NCBI GenBank assembly: GCA_000739535.1
Contig: DF820465.1
Coordinates: 819,159-883,158, forward strand
Length of the DNA stretch: 64,000 nucleotides
Origin: Candidatus Vecturithrix granuli
Lineage (GTDB): Bacteria > Moduliflexota > Moduliflexia > Moduliflexales > Moduliflexaceae
Direction: 5' to 3'
Under the pieces are notes generated by a model, which did not search any database, was not told the DNA's origin, and saw only the letters and a program-made list of their open reading frames with translations. Each line of letters begins with the position of its first letter. Positions within the stretch are counted from its first letter, which is position 1. Below, piece by piece: positions 45,271-53,907 of this stretch. Made by a program: the position numbers and the translations under genes.

Positions 45271-45393
45271 AACATCAACGATATTCTGATAGCTGCCATT
45301 ACGTTACAATTTGGCGGGGTTCTGGTGGAAAACAACACCGCGCATTTCAAACGAATTCCCGGATTGGTACATGAAAATTGGTTGGAAAGGTAA
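45271..45393 (+). pseudogene. VapC (PIN-domain toxin) C-terminal remnant
   Basis: The frame reads NINDILIAAITLQFGG then VLVENNTAHFKRIPGLVHEN and WLER before TAA at 45391. NDILIAA and NNT-x2-F-x-R-I-P-G-L-x-x-ENWL are the standard C-terminal motifs of VapC toxins. Nothing VapC-like lies upstream, so only ~38 codons remain. It sits in the otherwise empty 45085-45513 gap beside palindromic repeats. Confidence 0.75.
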
Positions 45394-45397
45394 AGCG

Positions 45398-45500
45398 AGG
45401 ACTACAAGCCGATGGAGGACTCGCTTCAGCGAGAATAACAAACTCTCGCTAAAGCGAGAACTACGAACATAAGTAACCCTCGCTGAAGCGAAAAGGACAA
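45398..45500. repeat. Cluster of three CTCGCTnnAGCGAG palindromes
   Basis: CTCGCTTCAGCGAG (45420-45433), TCTCGCTAAAGCGAGA (45444-45459) and CTCGCTGAAGCGA (near 45480), separated by ACTACAAG/ACTACGAAC-type spacers. The same repeat type is found at 34447 and 51459. Confidence 0.75.
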
Positions 45501-45513
45501 ACCTACCACACTG

Positions 45514-47196
45514 CTACTCTTGTTTAAATTCAGGAAAAAGCGCGGTATCCAGCAAGAACTTGGCAAAATCAGGACTGCCGCTTTGAAACGCGCTGGCATA
45601 TAAATCGCGATTTTTCTCGATCACCGTCGGTTTCACACGCCACTTTCCCTGTTTATACTCATATTGAATAATCCAATAGCCATAAAACGAGCCGAATTCA
45701 TGGTGCATGGTCGCGGTTGGCATACGGCGCAGTTGGGCTGCATTGCAGGCATCTTCAGAACCACCGGTCCGGATTTCTTCCTGAAAGGGAATTTTGAATT
45801 CGGCCAGATAAGGCGTGAGCAGCGAAGTGCTGCGCATCACATCATAGCTGGTATATTTGGCCGTAAAGGTTCTGACAATCTGGGCATAAGCCTCGGTGCT
45901 CTTGCCGTCGAGAAGCACCTGACGCGAGCATTTGGCGCGTTGCTGAGCTTCAGAGGCATTTTCCAGGCTCTGGGCATGACGCGTTTTGAGTTCTTCAAAG
46001 GCCGACACAATGGCGGCTTCGGCGGGCAGAGCAGCAACGGGTTCCAGAGAGGGCGTGATGCCCAATGGCGTCTGAGAGGACTGCTTTACAAGTTCGGCAT
46101 TTTGCCGGGTCAGTTGGTCAATCGTCGCCTGTTGTTCGACAACCAGAGCTTTCAAACCGGCGCTGTGTTGTTCGATTTGCTGCGCCACTTGCTGATCGAA
46201 TTGTTGCATACGGCGGTCGGTTTCCGCTTCAACTTCCCGTTGAGTCGCTCGAATCGAGGCCCAACCCCAGACGCCCATGATGATTGCGCCGCACAAAAAA
46301 CCGACAAGCGCGGGGAGCAGATAACTCAGAGCCTGATCCGGGATGAATTTTTTCCGCGCCCGTTCCCCCTCATCTGCCGCGAATTGCGGCTCTTGCGTTT
46401 GCACAGACGAAGGTTCAGCCTCAGACGCCGGTTTCCGAAAGCCGACGAAAAATGACGATTTCTTTGGCACTCCGGTTCGGTCTTCTTCCGGCTCTTTATC
46501 TCGCGATTTTCCGAATTTCGGCAGCGAAAACGTGGGCAGCGTCAATTTCTTTTTTGCCCGTTCTGGCGGAGCCGCACCGGCAGGTTGCTTTTGTTTTGGC
46601 TTTTTGCCTTTTGACCAGCGCGCTAAAAGTTGAGAAAATCGGCTTGCAGGCGCGGCCTCGGAAGCTTCAGGCTCTTGCTCGAAGTCATACTCGGCTTGCT
46701 CATCTTCATCCACCTCAGGGCCTGCTCCTCCCAATGGTGCAGCCTGAAAATCACCCATCAATTCATTATCGCGCGTTGAGGCTTGCGGAAACGCATCGGC
46801 CATCCAGTCCTCTTCGACCAGAGGCGGAAATCCCTCCGAAAACTCCTCCTCTGGGCCCGATGAGGCAAAATCCTCTTGTTCGTCAGATGACGCAAAATCG
46901 TCCGGGGCAGGCAGCTTATTCTCTTCTTCGGCAGGCATCGGAAGATCTGCGGCAGAAAACAACGCATCTTCGCTTTCAAGCAACACCATGGCCCCCACCT
47001 GTTCCAAAAACCCCTGAAGTTTTTCGGCCAGATGCCGGGGCACATTCGTTGCAATCGTGCAAGGGGTTGAATTCACGATCTGTTCAGGGGCCATGCTTAA
47101 CCCCTTCACTTTTGACAACACATGGATTACGCGATCTTTATGATCTCCCGCTTCTATCAGTGCAAGACTGACGCGATCTGGTAAATCGGTCATCAT
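45514..47196 (-). CDS. Membrane protein with N-terminal L7/L12-like domain and coiled coil
   Basis: 560 residues from ATG 47196, chosen for AGGAGG 8 bases upstream. Residues ~8-75 align without gaps to the ribosomal L7/L12 C-terminal domain: ALIEAGDHKDRVIHVLSKVK matches the KAAGANKVAVIKAVR helix region, followed by GL, then P...V...AE.L...LE..GA.V at equivalent places. A long acidic, low-complexity linker follows (~75-180), then a basic proline-rich part, one membrane helix (~residues 285-306, PALVGFLCGAIIMGVWGWAS), a coiled coil (REVEAETDRRMQQFDQQVAQ and on to ~380), and a C-terminal domain with no recognised family. A divergent neighbour of butyrate kinase; its role is unknown. Confidence 0.6.
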   Translation of the reverse strand: MMTDLPDRVSLALIEAGDHKDRVIHVLSKVKGLSMAPEQIVNSTPCTIATNVPRHLAEKLQGFLEQVGAMVLLESEDALFSAADLPMPAEEENKLPAPDDFASSDEQEDFASSGPEEEFSEGFPPLVEEDWMADAFPQASTRDNELMGDFQAAPLGGAGPEVDEDEQAEYDFEQEPEASEAAPASRFSQLLARWSKGKKPKQKQPAGAAPPERAKKKLTLPTFSLPKFGKSRDKEPEEDRTGVPKKSSFFVGFRKPASEAEPSSVQTQEPQFAADEGERARKKFIPDQALSYLLPALVGFLCGAIIMGVWGWASIRATQREVEAETDRRMQQFDQQVAQQIEQHSAGLKALVVEQQATIDQLTRQNAELVKQSSQTPLGITPSLEPVAALPAEAAIVSAFEELKTRHAQSLENASEAQQRAKCSRQVLLDGKSTEAYAQIVRTFTAKYTSYDVMRSTSLLTPYLAEFKIPFQEEIRTGGSEDACNAAQLRRMPTATMHHEFGSFYGYWIIQYEYKQGKWRVKPTVIEKNRDLYASAFQSGSPDFAKFLLDTALFPEFKQE

Positions 47197-47424
47197 TTCC
47201 CTCACCTCCTGAGAGCATCGGTGCAATACGCATCGTCACGGTTTTATGCTTTTACGCCATTTCTCAAAAATTTCTTTTAATCCTCTATAATGCAGGTCAA
47301 AATCTTATGCAAGCTTTTTCTGAGAAAACTCTTGAAAATAAAGCTTTACATTCCTTGTTTCTTGTGAATTTATGGTTTGGAACGATATTGTTTTCCAGGA
47401 CGTTAAAATAAAGGAGGGACAGAT

Positions 47425-48501
47425 ATGAGCAAGATTCTCGTGATTAATCCAGGTTCAACGTCAACCAAAATTGCGGTGTATGCCAATCATGACCTGCTGG
47501 TTGAAAAAACCCTGCGGCATAGCCCCGAGGAACTGGCAGGTTTTGAAACGATTACGGATCAGTACGAATTTCGAGAACAGATTGTACTCGACGTGCTCAA
47601 AACGCATCAGATTCAGGTTGCAACGCTCGATGCTGTGGTGGGGCGCGGCGGACTGGTGTACCCATTGGAAGGCGGCTGTTATCGCGTCAACGCGCAGATG
47701 ATCCGGGATTTGAAAGCCATGGTCATGGGAGAACACGCTTCGAATCTGGGCGCGTTAATTGCCAAAGCGATTGGCGATAGCATCGGCAAACCGGCGTTCA
47801 TTGTTGACCCGGTGGTGGTGGATGAATTGGAACCGTTCGCTCGTTATTCAGGGCATCCGGAACTGCCCAGGATTTCGATTTTTCACGCCCTGAACCAAAA
47901 AGCGGTGGCTCGTCGCATTGCCAAAGAATTGAACAAACCCTATACAGAATGTCAGTTGATTGTCGTCCATCTGGGTGGGGGGATTTCGGTTGGTGTGCAC
48001 AAGCACGGGAAAGTCGTGGATGTGAATAACGCCCTGGATGGCGATGGCCCCTTCAGCCCGGAACGCAGCGGTGGTTTGCCAGTCGGACAACTGGTGAAGC
48101 TCTGTTTTTCCGGCAAATATTCGGAAGCAGAGATCAAAAAAATGATCAAAGGCAAAGGAGGATTGGTTGCCTATATTGGCACAAACGATGGCCGTGAAAC
48201 TGTCGAGCGAATTCAGGCCGGGGATACGAAAGCACGCGAAGTGTTCGAAGCTATGGCCTATCAGGTTGCCAAAGAGATCGGGGCCATGGCTACGGTGCTG
48301 TCCGGCAAAGTGGATGCGATTGTTTTGACCGGCGGTCTGGCCTATAACCGGATTTTTGTGGAATGGGTGACGCAGCGCGTGCAATTTATCGCGCCAGTGA
48401 AAGTCGCGCCCGGGGAAGATGAAATGGCCGCCTTGTATGAAGGCGCCTTGCGCGTGCTCAGCGGCGAAGAAGAGGCTAAAGACTATCAGGGACACCAATG
48501 A
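47425..48501 (+). CDS. buk: Butyrate kinase
   Basis: 358 residues, typical length. ILVINPGSTSTKIAVYANHD (residues ~4-23) is the ASKHA phosphate-binding motif; VVGRGGLVYPLEGGCYRVN, HALNQKAVARRIAKEL, VVHLGGGISVGVHKHGKVVD and ALDGDGPFSPERSGGLP are the butyrate kinase signature blocks that separate it from acetate kinase. Converts butyryl phosphate to butyrate with ATP formation, or the reverse (also branched-chain acids). AAAGGAGGGAC lies before ATG 47425. No phosphate butyryltransferase gene is nearby. Confidence 0.95.
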   Translation: MSKILVINPGSTSTKIAVYANHDLLVEKTLRHSPEELAGFETITDQYEFREQIVLDVLKTHQIQVATLDAVVGRGGLVYPLEGGCYRVNAQMIRDLKAMVMGEHASNLGALIAKAIGDSIGKPAFIVDPVVVDELEPFARYSGHPELPRISIFHALNQKAVARRIAKELNKPYTECQLIVVHLGGGISVGVHKHGKVVDVNNALDGDGPFSPERSGGLPVGQLVKLCFSGKYSEAEIKKMIKGKGGLVAYIGTNDGRETVERIQAGDTKAREVFEAMAYQVAKEIGAMATVLSGKVDAIVLTGGLAYNRIFVEWVTQRVQFIAPVKVAPGEDEMAALYEGALRVLSGEEEAKDYQGHQ

Positions 48502-48583
48502 CATGTGTACGAATGGACGCACCGGGAGGGCAAATTTTGGCGTGCGAATGCCGTTTTTATCTCACCCTCCGACCTCCAATGTT

Positions 48584-48717
48584 GTTGACTTCAGTCCAGC
48601 CATCAATGGCCGGTCTCACAGCTGAAGGACGCTGAATCGCCCTGTTTGCCAGCGTTGAGCGGGCTTGAGCCTGCTTGAGCTTTGAGACTGGGCATTGATG
48701 CCCAGACGTAAGTCAAC
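48584..48717. repeat. 35-bp imperfect inverted repeat downstream of buk
   Basis: Arms 48584-48618 (GTTGACTTCAG... CATCAATGGCCGGTCTCA in its second half) and 48683-48717 pair with about six mismatches. The loop contains CTGCTTGAGC-type short repeats. It fills much of the 48502-48792 gap; no ORF of note. Confidence 0.7.
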
Positions 48718-48792
48718 AGTATTCGGGGTGCTAGGGGTGGGGTTTGGGCGAAATTTCAGTGTACGTTTCGTTTAATTGATAGAGATTGACTT

Positions 48793-49155
48793 ATGCAGCT
48801 ACATGTGAATAATATTGATCAGGTCACAATTGTTGATATTGACGGCGAGATTGATTGGAACACCTCGCAGGATATTCAGGCCCAGGTTGGCGCACAGATT
48901 CATGAGGGCGCGAAAATTTTATTGGATCTGAGCGGCGTGGAGTTTATGTCCAGCGCCGGTTTTCGGATGCTGCTCTCCATGTACCGCGAGATCGAGGCGC
49001 AGCACGGTCGCCTGGCTTTAGTGAAACTATCGGAACAAATCAAGGATTTGATGGCGATTACCGGGTTTCTTAAATATTTCCCGACTCTCCCCTCGGTGGA
49101 AGATGGGGTGAGGGCGTTGCAACAGGAAAACTCGAAAGAATCGCCAGGTGTGTAG
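48793..49155 (+). CDS. STAS-domain anti-sigma-factor antagonist
   Basis: 120 residues, a single STAS domain. The strand-loop-helix ILLDLSGVEFMSSAGFRMLL (residues ~39-58) has the phosphorylatable Ser of SpoIIAA-type antagonists (SSAG), and RLALVKLSEQIKDLMAITGF is the matching second half. Acts by swapping partners with an anti-sigma kinase. No RsbW-like kinase is encoded here; the partner lies elsewhere. 109 bases before the glycogen debranching gene. Confidence 0.92.
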   Translation: MQLHVNNIDQVTIVDIDGEIDWNTSQDIQAQVGAQIHEGAKILLDLSGVEFMSSAGFRMLLSMYREIEAQHGRLALVKLSEQIKDLMAITGFLKYFPTLPSVEDGVRALQQENSKESPGV

Positions 49156-49203
49156 TTCCATCTTCAGGCGGAAAGTCTCGCCGAAGCGCGAACTACGAAC
49201 CTG
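49152..49203. repeat. GTAGTTCC...GAACTACGAAC repeat
   Basis: Outer TAGTTC / GAACTA arms with inner TCTCGCCGAAGCGCGA. Belongs to the same dispersed type as 34447 and 51459. It lies between the STAS and debranching-enzyme genes. Confidence 0.55.
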
Positions 49204-49263
49204 CCATTTCCTCTTTGAACGAACAGGAATTATAACATTTCACTTCCATCAGGGAAAGGGATT

Positions 49264-51438
49264 ATGCAGCGCATTGACGTGTATCCGACGCACCATTATA
49301 AAAATTTTCTCCTTCGTCACGGACGCCCCTATCCTTTTGGCGCAACGATTGTGCCGGGAGGCGTGAATTTTGCCATTTTTTCGCAGCATGCGACGAACTG
49401 TACCTTAGTGTTGTTTGAAAAAGGGAATGAGTCTCCTGTGATTGAAATTCCTTTTCGTGGGATGTTTCCGAAAATTGATGATCGGGATTCTGATTGGGTT
49501 GATTTTCGTCTGGGGAATGTATTCACGATGACCGTGTTTGATCTGGACTATGAGACGCTGGAATACGGCTTTCGCATGGAAGGGCCGGGGCCGAAAGTCA
49601 AACCGGGACAACCAGGGTTTCATCGCTTTGACCCGGAGCAGATTCTGCTCGATCCCTACGCTAAATCAATTGGCGGACGCGATGTGTGGGGAGAATTGCC
49701 CGAGAAACAGCATCCGTATCAACATCGAGGCCGCTTGGTGTATGAAGATTTTGACTGGGAATCGGATCGCCCTTTAGAGACCCCGATTGAAGATTTAATC
49801 ATCTATGAGATGCACGTACGCGGATTGACGCGCCATCCTTCGTCGGGCGTCAAACATCCGGGCACATACACCGCGATCCGCGAGAAAATTCCCTATTTGA
49901 AAGACCTAGGCGTCAATTGCGTGGAATTGATGCCGATCTTTGAATTTGACGAGCTGGAAAATTTTTATCATCGTCCCGATGAGAGCGAATTTCTGATGAA
50001 CTACTGGGGCTACAGCACCATCGGGTTTTTTGCGCCCAAAGCCGGGTATGCTGCGACTGGCAGATTGCACGATGGCACAATGGTCGCGGATGAACTCAAA
50101 ACTCTGATTAAAGAATTGCACAAACACGATATTGAAGTGTTCCTGGATGTGGTATTTAACCATACGGGCGAGGGGAATGAGAAAGGACCGACGATTTCTT
50201 TACGCGGCATTGATAACGCCACGTATTATATGCTCACCAAAGACGGACGTTACGAAAATTACAGCGGCACAGGCAATACCTTGAATTGCAATCATCCCGT
50301 AGTGCGCAATATGCTGCTGGATAGTTTGCGTTACTGGGCGTCAGAGTATCATATTGACGGGTTTCGTTTTGATCTGGCGACGATTTTAGGGCGCGACCAG
50401 CAAGGCGCACCGCTAGCGAATCCGCCCTTATTGGAACAAATGGCGTTTGACCCGATTCTGGCAAAGTGCAAACTGATTGCCGAAGCCTGGGATGCGGGCG
50501 GATTGTATCAGGTTGGCGCGTTTCCAGCCTACGGGCGTTGGGCGGAATGGAACGGGAAATATCGTGATACGCTGCGGCGCTTTCTCAAAGGCGATTCGGG
50601 ACAGGCTGGCGAGATGGCGCAGCGCATCATGGGTTCGCCAGATTTGTACGCCAGCCGCGGGGCTTCGGCCTCCATCAACTTTATTACCTGTCATGATGGT
50701 TTTACGCTGAACGATTTAGTCTCCTATAACGAAAAACACAATGAAGCCAACGGCGAGCATAACCGCGACGGAGCGAATGATAATTACAGTTGGAATTACG
50801 GCGTGGAAGGGCCGACCACTGATCCGACGATCAAAGCGTTGAGGCAGCGGCAAAGGAAAAATGCGATGGCCATGCTTATGCTGAGTCAGGGCGTGCCGAT
50901 GATTCTGATGGGGGATGAGGTCGGGCAAAGCCGGCAGGGGAACAATAACCCCTATTGCCATGATAATGAACTTAACTGGTTCAACTGGACTCTGCTCAAC
51001 ACCAACGCGGAATTGCTGCGCTTTGTCAAAAACTGCATTGTCTTTCGCAAAGCGCACCCGGCATTAAGAAATCGGGAACATTTGACGCGCCGCGATTATG
51101 TGGGGAGCGGATATGCGGATATTAGCTGGCACGGGGTTCAGGTCGGGCAGCCTGATTGGTCGTATCACAGTCATACTCTGGCGTTTCTGCTGTGCGGCCG
51201 GCACGCCCGCAAAGGGGAACATATTGATAACTACATCTATGCGGCCTTCAACATGCACTGGGAAGCACACACCTTTGAACTCCCAGCTTTACCTGAACCA
51301 TTGCGCTGGCGCCGCTTTGTTGACACAAGTTTGCCTGCGCCCGCAGAAATCTGCGAACCAGGCAGCGAATCTCTGCTTGCGGATCAAGAACAGTATGAAT
51401 TATCTGACCGTTCGGTTGTGATTCTGGTAGGAAACTGA
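49264..51438 (+). CDS. glgX: Glycogen debranching enzyme (isoamylase type)
   Basis: 724 residues. An N-terminal CBM48-like domain (PYPFGATIVPGGVNFAIFSQ) is followed by a GH13 barrel of the GlgX/TreX type: DVVFNHTGEG (region II-like), GFRFDLATILGRD with the catalytic Asp, LIAEAWDAGG with the catalytic acid Glu, and FITCHDGFTLNDLVSY. Cuts alpha-1,6 branches of glycogen after phosphorylase trimming, in the cytoplasm. Its neighbours encode a phosphohexomutase and ADP-glucose pyrophosphorylase, so the region is a glycogen synthesis/breakdown block. Confidence 0.95.
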   Translation: MQRIDVYPTHHYKNFLLRHGRPYPFGATIVPGGVNFAIFSQHATNCTLVLFEKGNESPVIEIPFRGMFPKIDDRDSDWVDFRLGNVFTMTVFDLDYETLEYGFRMEGPGPKVKPGQPGFHRFDPEQILLDPYAKSIGGRDVWGELPEKQHPYQHRGRLVYEDFDWESDRPLETPIEDLIIYEMHVRGLTRHPSSGVKHPGTYTAIREKIPYLKDLGVNCVELMPIFEFDELENFYHRPDESEFLMNYWGYSTIGFFAPKAGYAATGRLHDGTMVADELKTLIKELHKHDIEVFLDVVFNHTGEGNEKGPTISLRGIDNATYYMLTKDGRYENYSGTGNTLNCNHPVVRNMLLDSLRYWASEYHIDGFRFDLATILGRDQQGAPLANPPLLEQMAFDPILAKCKLIAEAWDAGGLYQVGAFPAYGRWAEWNGKYRDTLRRFLKGDSGQAGEMAQRIMGSPDLYASRGASASINFITCHDGFTLNDLVSYNEKHNEANGEHNRDGANDNYSWNYGVEGPTTDPTIKALRQRQRKNAMAMLMLSQGVPMILMGDEVGQSRQGNNNPYCHDNELNWFNWTLLNTNAELLRFVKNCIVFRKAHPALRNREHLTRRDYVGSGYADISWHGVQVGQPDWSYHSHTLAFLLCGRHARKGEHIDNYIYAAFNMHWEAHTFELPALPEPLRWRRFVDTSLPAPAEICEPGSESLLADQEQYELSDRSVVILVGN

Positions 51439-51458
51439 CGATCAATCGTCATGGGTTT

Positions 51459-51502
51459 ATAGTTCTCGCTTTAGCGAGTTCTTTGGCCTGAAAGCGAAAC
51501 TA
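51459..51502. repeat. TAGTTCTCGCTTTAGCGAG palindromic repeat
   Basis: TCTCGCTTTAGCGAG then CCTGAAAGCGAAACTA, outer TAGTT / AACTA. It directly abuts the 102-bp element at 51501, so two repeat types are stacked between glgX and pgm. Confidence 0.7.
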
Positions 51503-51602
51503 TAGCAATCCTGCATGATTCGTGTCTCGACTCCGCTCGACAACCGCCCGGTCACTGAGCGGAGTCGAAGTGACTTATGACAAATGATTTAGGATTGCTA
51601 TA
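51501..51602. repeat. 102-bp inverted-repeat element, copy C (MITE-like)
   Basis: Ends TATAGCAATCCTGCAT and, reversed, TATAGCAATCCTAAAT. The core CTCGACTCCGCTCGACAACC ... GAGCGGAGTCGAAG matches copy A, and the length is identical (102). It lies between the convergent glgX and pgm genes. Confidence 0.9.
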
Positions 51603-51622
51603 CACCCCCCTCGACTTCCTTC

Positions 51623-53440
51623 TCAGCCGCGTTTTTCGGCTTCAGTCGCCAGACTTTCGACGTAAGATTGTAAAGCGTCGCGAGTCTCAGCTTTTAATTG
51701 TTCAAATTCCTGAAACGACAGATCCAGGGAAACGTCTTTTCTGATCGCTCCGTAGTATTTGATTTTCGGTTCTGTGCCAGAGGGACGGATCGTGACGCGG
51801 GTATGGCGATCTTCTGAAAGTACAAAGACGAGCACATTGCCTTTGGTTCCCCCGATTGGGCGCAGAGTCTTGCGTGTTTCGGGCGCGATGGCTGCGCCCG
51901 CCTGGCGGTCAATCACTTCAATCACCCGTTTTCCGGCCAGGCTGAGCGGCGGTTGGGCGCGCAGCCCTTCCATCATGCGGGCGACTCTGGCCGTGCCTTC
52001 GGCCCCGGAAACATACACATTTTTCAGCATTTCCAGGAAATAGCCATATTTTCTGTACAGGCTATTGAGATGATCGTAGAGGCTGCGTTTCTGAGATTTG
52101 AGTTCTGCGGCCATTTCTGCCAGCAGGAGCGCGGCAGTCGCCGCATCTTTATCGCGTACAAAATCGCCGCGCAAATATCCCAGGCTTTCTTCCGCGCCAA
52201 AGATAAATTGCTGATCGGGCGGAAGGTTGCGGATGACTTCGGCAATATATTTGAACCCAACCAGCAGATCATCAACTGTCAGCAGGCCGTAGTCTCGGGC
52301 AATTTCGCTGACCATATCCGTCGTGACCATGGTTTTTACAACCACACCTTTTTCAGGCAATTGTCCCTGGTCTTTGAGTTTTTTCCCAATAAAATCCGTT
52401 AATAAAACCCCGACCTGATTGCCATTCAATAACATCCACTGCGCCTGTCCCTCCGGATCAACATGCTTGCAGAACACACCCAGGCGGTCGGCGTCGGGAT
52501 CAGAAGTGAAACCGACGTCCGCGTCCACTTGCTGCGCCAGTTCCATTGCCATCTCTGATGCAGCCGGCAGTTCGGGATTGGGGAAATGATCGTGAACATT
52601 CGGGAAATTGCCGTCGGGGGCCATTTGCGCTTCCACTAAGTGCAAATCTTGAAAGCCGGTCAGGCGTAACACCGGCAGAATAGAGGTCTGGCCTGTGCCA
52701 TGCAAGGGGCTATAGACCAGGCGTACGCTGCGGTTGGGAATCAACGATAACGCCGCGACCTGCGCAATATAGTGTTGGTCAATCTCGTTGCTGACGTAGG
52801 AAAATAGCCCCTGCCGTTCGGCTTCCTGAAGATCTTTCATCTGTAATGTGTTTACTTTGTTGACTTCCGCAATAATCGCCCGATCATGGGGTGGCACTAC
52901 CTGTCCACCGTCCTCCCAATACACCTTGAAGCCGTTATCGCTCGGCGGGTTATGGCTGGCGCTAATGACAATCCCAGCGATTGTCCCTAATTCTCGCACC
53001 GCAAACGACAATTCCGGGGTAGATCGGAATTCTCGGAATAAATAGGTGGTAATGCCATTGCCGCACAGCACTTGCGCGCTGTATTCCGCGAATTGTTTGG
53101 AGTTATTACGGGTATCATAGGCGATCACCACGCCGCGCTGTTTCGCCGCCACGCCAAATTGGCTAATATACGCAGCTAATCCCTGAGCCGATTCCCCGAT
53201 CGTACGTGTATTGATGCGGTTCGGGCCAACACCGCAGGTTCCACGACGTCCGCCGGTACCAAAGGGGATCATTGTATAAAACGCATCTTCCAGTTCATCA
53301 AACTGCTCCTCGCGGATCAGGGTCGCAACCTGGTCACGAAAGAGGAGCAACTCTTGATCGGTCAGCCATTTTTGCGCACTCTTATAGGCTGCGTCGCTTA
53401 TTTTTCCGTTTGCACGGGCTTGTATTAAACGTTCTAACAT
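51623..53440 (-). CDS. Phosphoglucomutase/phosphomannomutase
   Basis: 605 residues from ATG 53440; a longer open frame to 53506 only reads through a hairpin repeat and is not conserved-looking. Four alpha-D-phosphohexomutase domains: active-site loop VISASHNPPSDNGFKVYWED (phosphoserine, residues ~170-189), metal loop FTSDPDADRLGVF, sugar-binding loop GAEESLGYLRGDFVRDKDA, and phosphate-binding loop IRPSGTEPKIKYY near the C-terminus. Length fits the PgcA-like group that interconverts glucose 1- and 6-phosphate. In context it links glucose 6-phosphate to GlgC. Confidence 0.93.
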   Translation of the reverse strand: MLERLIQARANGKISDAAYKSAQKWLTDQELLLFRDQVATLIREEQFDELEDAFYTMIPFGTGGRRGTCGVGPNRINTRTIGESAQGLAAYISQFGVAAKQRGVVIAYDTRNNSKQFAEYSAQVLCGNGITTYLFREFRSTPELSFAVRELGTIAGIVISASHNPPSDNGFKVYWEDGGQVVPPHDRAIIAEVNKVNTLQMKDLQEAERQGLFSYVSNEIDQHYIAQVAALSLIPNRSVRLVYSPLHGTGQTSILPVLRLTGFQDLHLVEAQMAPDGNFPNVHDHFPNPELPAASEMAMELAQQVDADVGFTSDPDADRLGVFCKHVDPEGQAQWMLLNGNQVGVLLTDFIGKKLKDQGQLPEKGVVVKTMVTTDMVSEIARDYGLLTVDDLLVGFKYIAEVIRNLPPDQQFIFGAEESLGYLRGDFVRDKDAATAALLLAEMAAELKSQKRSLYDHLNSLYRKYGYFLEMLKNVYVSGAEGTARVARMMEGLRAQPPLSLAGKRVIEVIDRQAGAAIAPETRKTLRPIGGTKGNVLVFVLSEDRHTRVTIRPSGTEPKIKYYGAIRKDVSLDLSFQEFEQLKAETRDALQSYVESLATEAEKRG

Positions 53441-53447
53441 TTTGAAC

Positions 53448-53498
53448 GTGTTTGAGTGTTTCAGAAAAATCATCAAATATACTGAAACACTCAAACAC
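53448..53498. repeat. 17-bp perfect hairpin with tandem ACTCAAAC units
   Basis: GTGTTTGAGTGTTTCAG (53448-53464) and its exact complement (53482-53498), followed by further ACTCAAAC octamers to 53505. It lies between the response regulator gene and pgm on the minus strand, so it may be a terminator/processing site separating the signalling pair from pgm. Confidence 0.85.
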
Positions 53499-53505
53499 TC
53501 AAACA

Positions 53506-53898
53506 CTATCTATTTGAAACTCGCAAAACCCATTCGATAATTTTTTTGGCCTTTTCAATATCCAGGGGTTTGGAAATAAAGTGTTCTGCCCCGGCGCGTA
53601 AGGCTTCCTCAATCACTTCTTCATGGGAAATGCCGCTGCTCAAGATAATCAGGGTGTTCGGATTGACGCTCATCATTTTGCGCACCAGAATAATGCCATC
53701 CACATCCGGCAGCGACAGGTCCATAGTGACTACATCCGGTTGGAGTTGTTCGTGCAGTTGCAGAGCCTCGGCCCCGGAGGCCGCCTCGCCGATGACATTG
53801 CCGCCCAGTTGCTCCACCAGTTTCACCATACTGCTGCGGGCAAAACGCGAGTCATCCACAATCAAAAAAGTAAACGGATTTCCATCTTTTTTCAGCAT
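53506..53898 (-). CDS. CheY-like single-domain response regulator
   Basis: 130 residues, a lone receiver domain. LIVDDSRFARSSMVKLVEQL gives the acidic pair, VTMDLSLPDVDGI the phosphoacceptor Asp (~residue 57), ILSSG the Thr/Ser position and ISKPLD the Lys. No output domain. It starts nine bases after the stop of the CheA-type gene and is almost certainly its partner. Output may be protein-protein interaction, as for CheY. Confidence 0.95.
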   Translation of the reverse strand: MLKKDGNPFTFLIVDDSRFARSSMVKLVEQLGGNVIGEAASGAEALQLHEQLQPDVVTMDLSLPDVDGIILVRKMMSVNPNTLIILSSGISHEEVIEEALRAGAEHFISKPLDIEKAKKIIEWVLRVSNR

Positions 53899-53907
53899 AC
53901 TCCCCCT

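Noticed and set aside
45398-45500. Short direct repeats that could suggest a CRISPR array
   Set aside because: Units are palindromic, differ from one another, and spacers are only ~10-20 bases with recurring sequence; no cas genes.
45664-46455. 263-codon plus-strand frame
   Set aside because: Antisense to the L7/L12-like membrane protein, whose own frame has domains, a membrane helix and a strong ribosome site.
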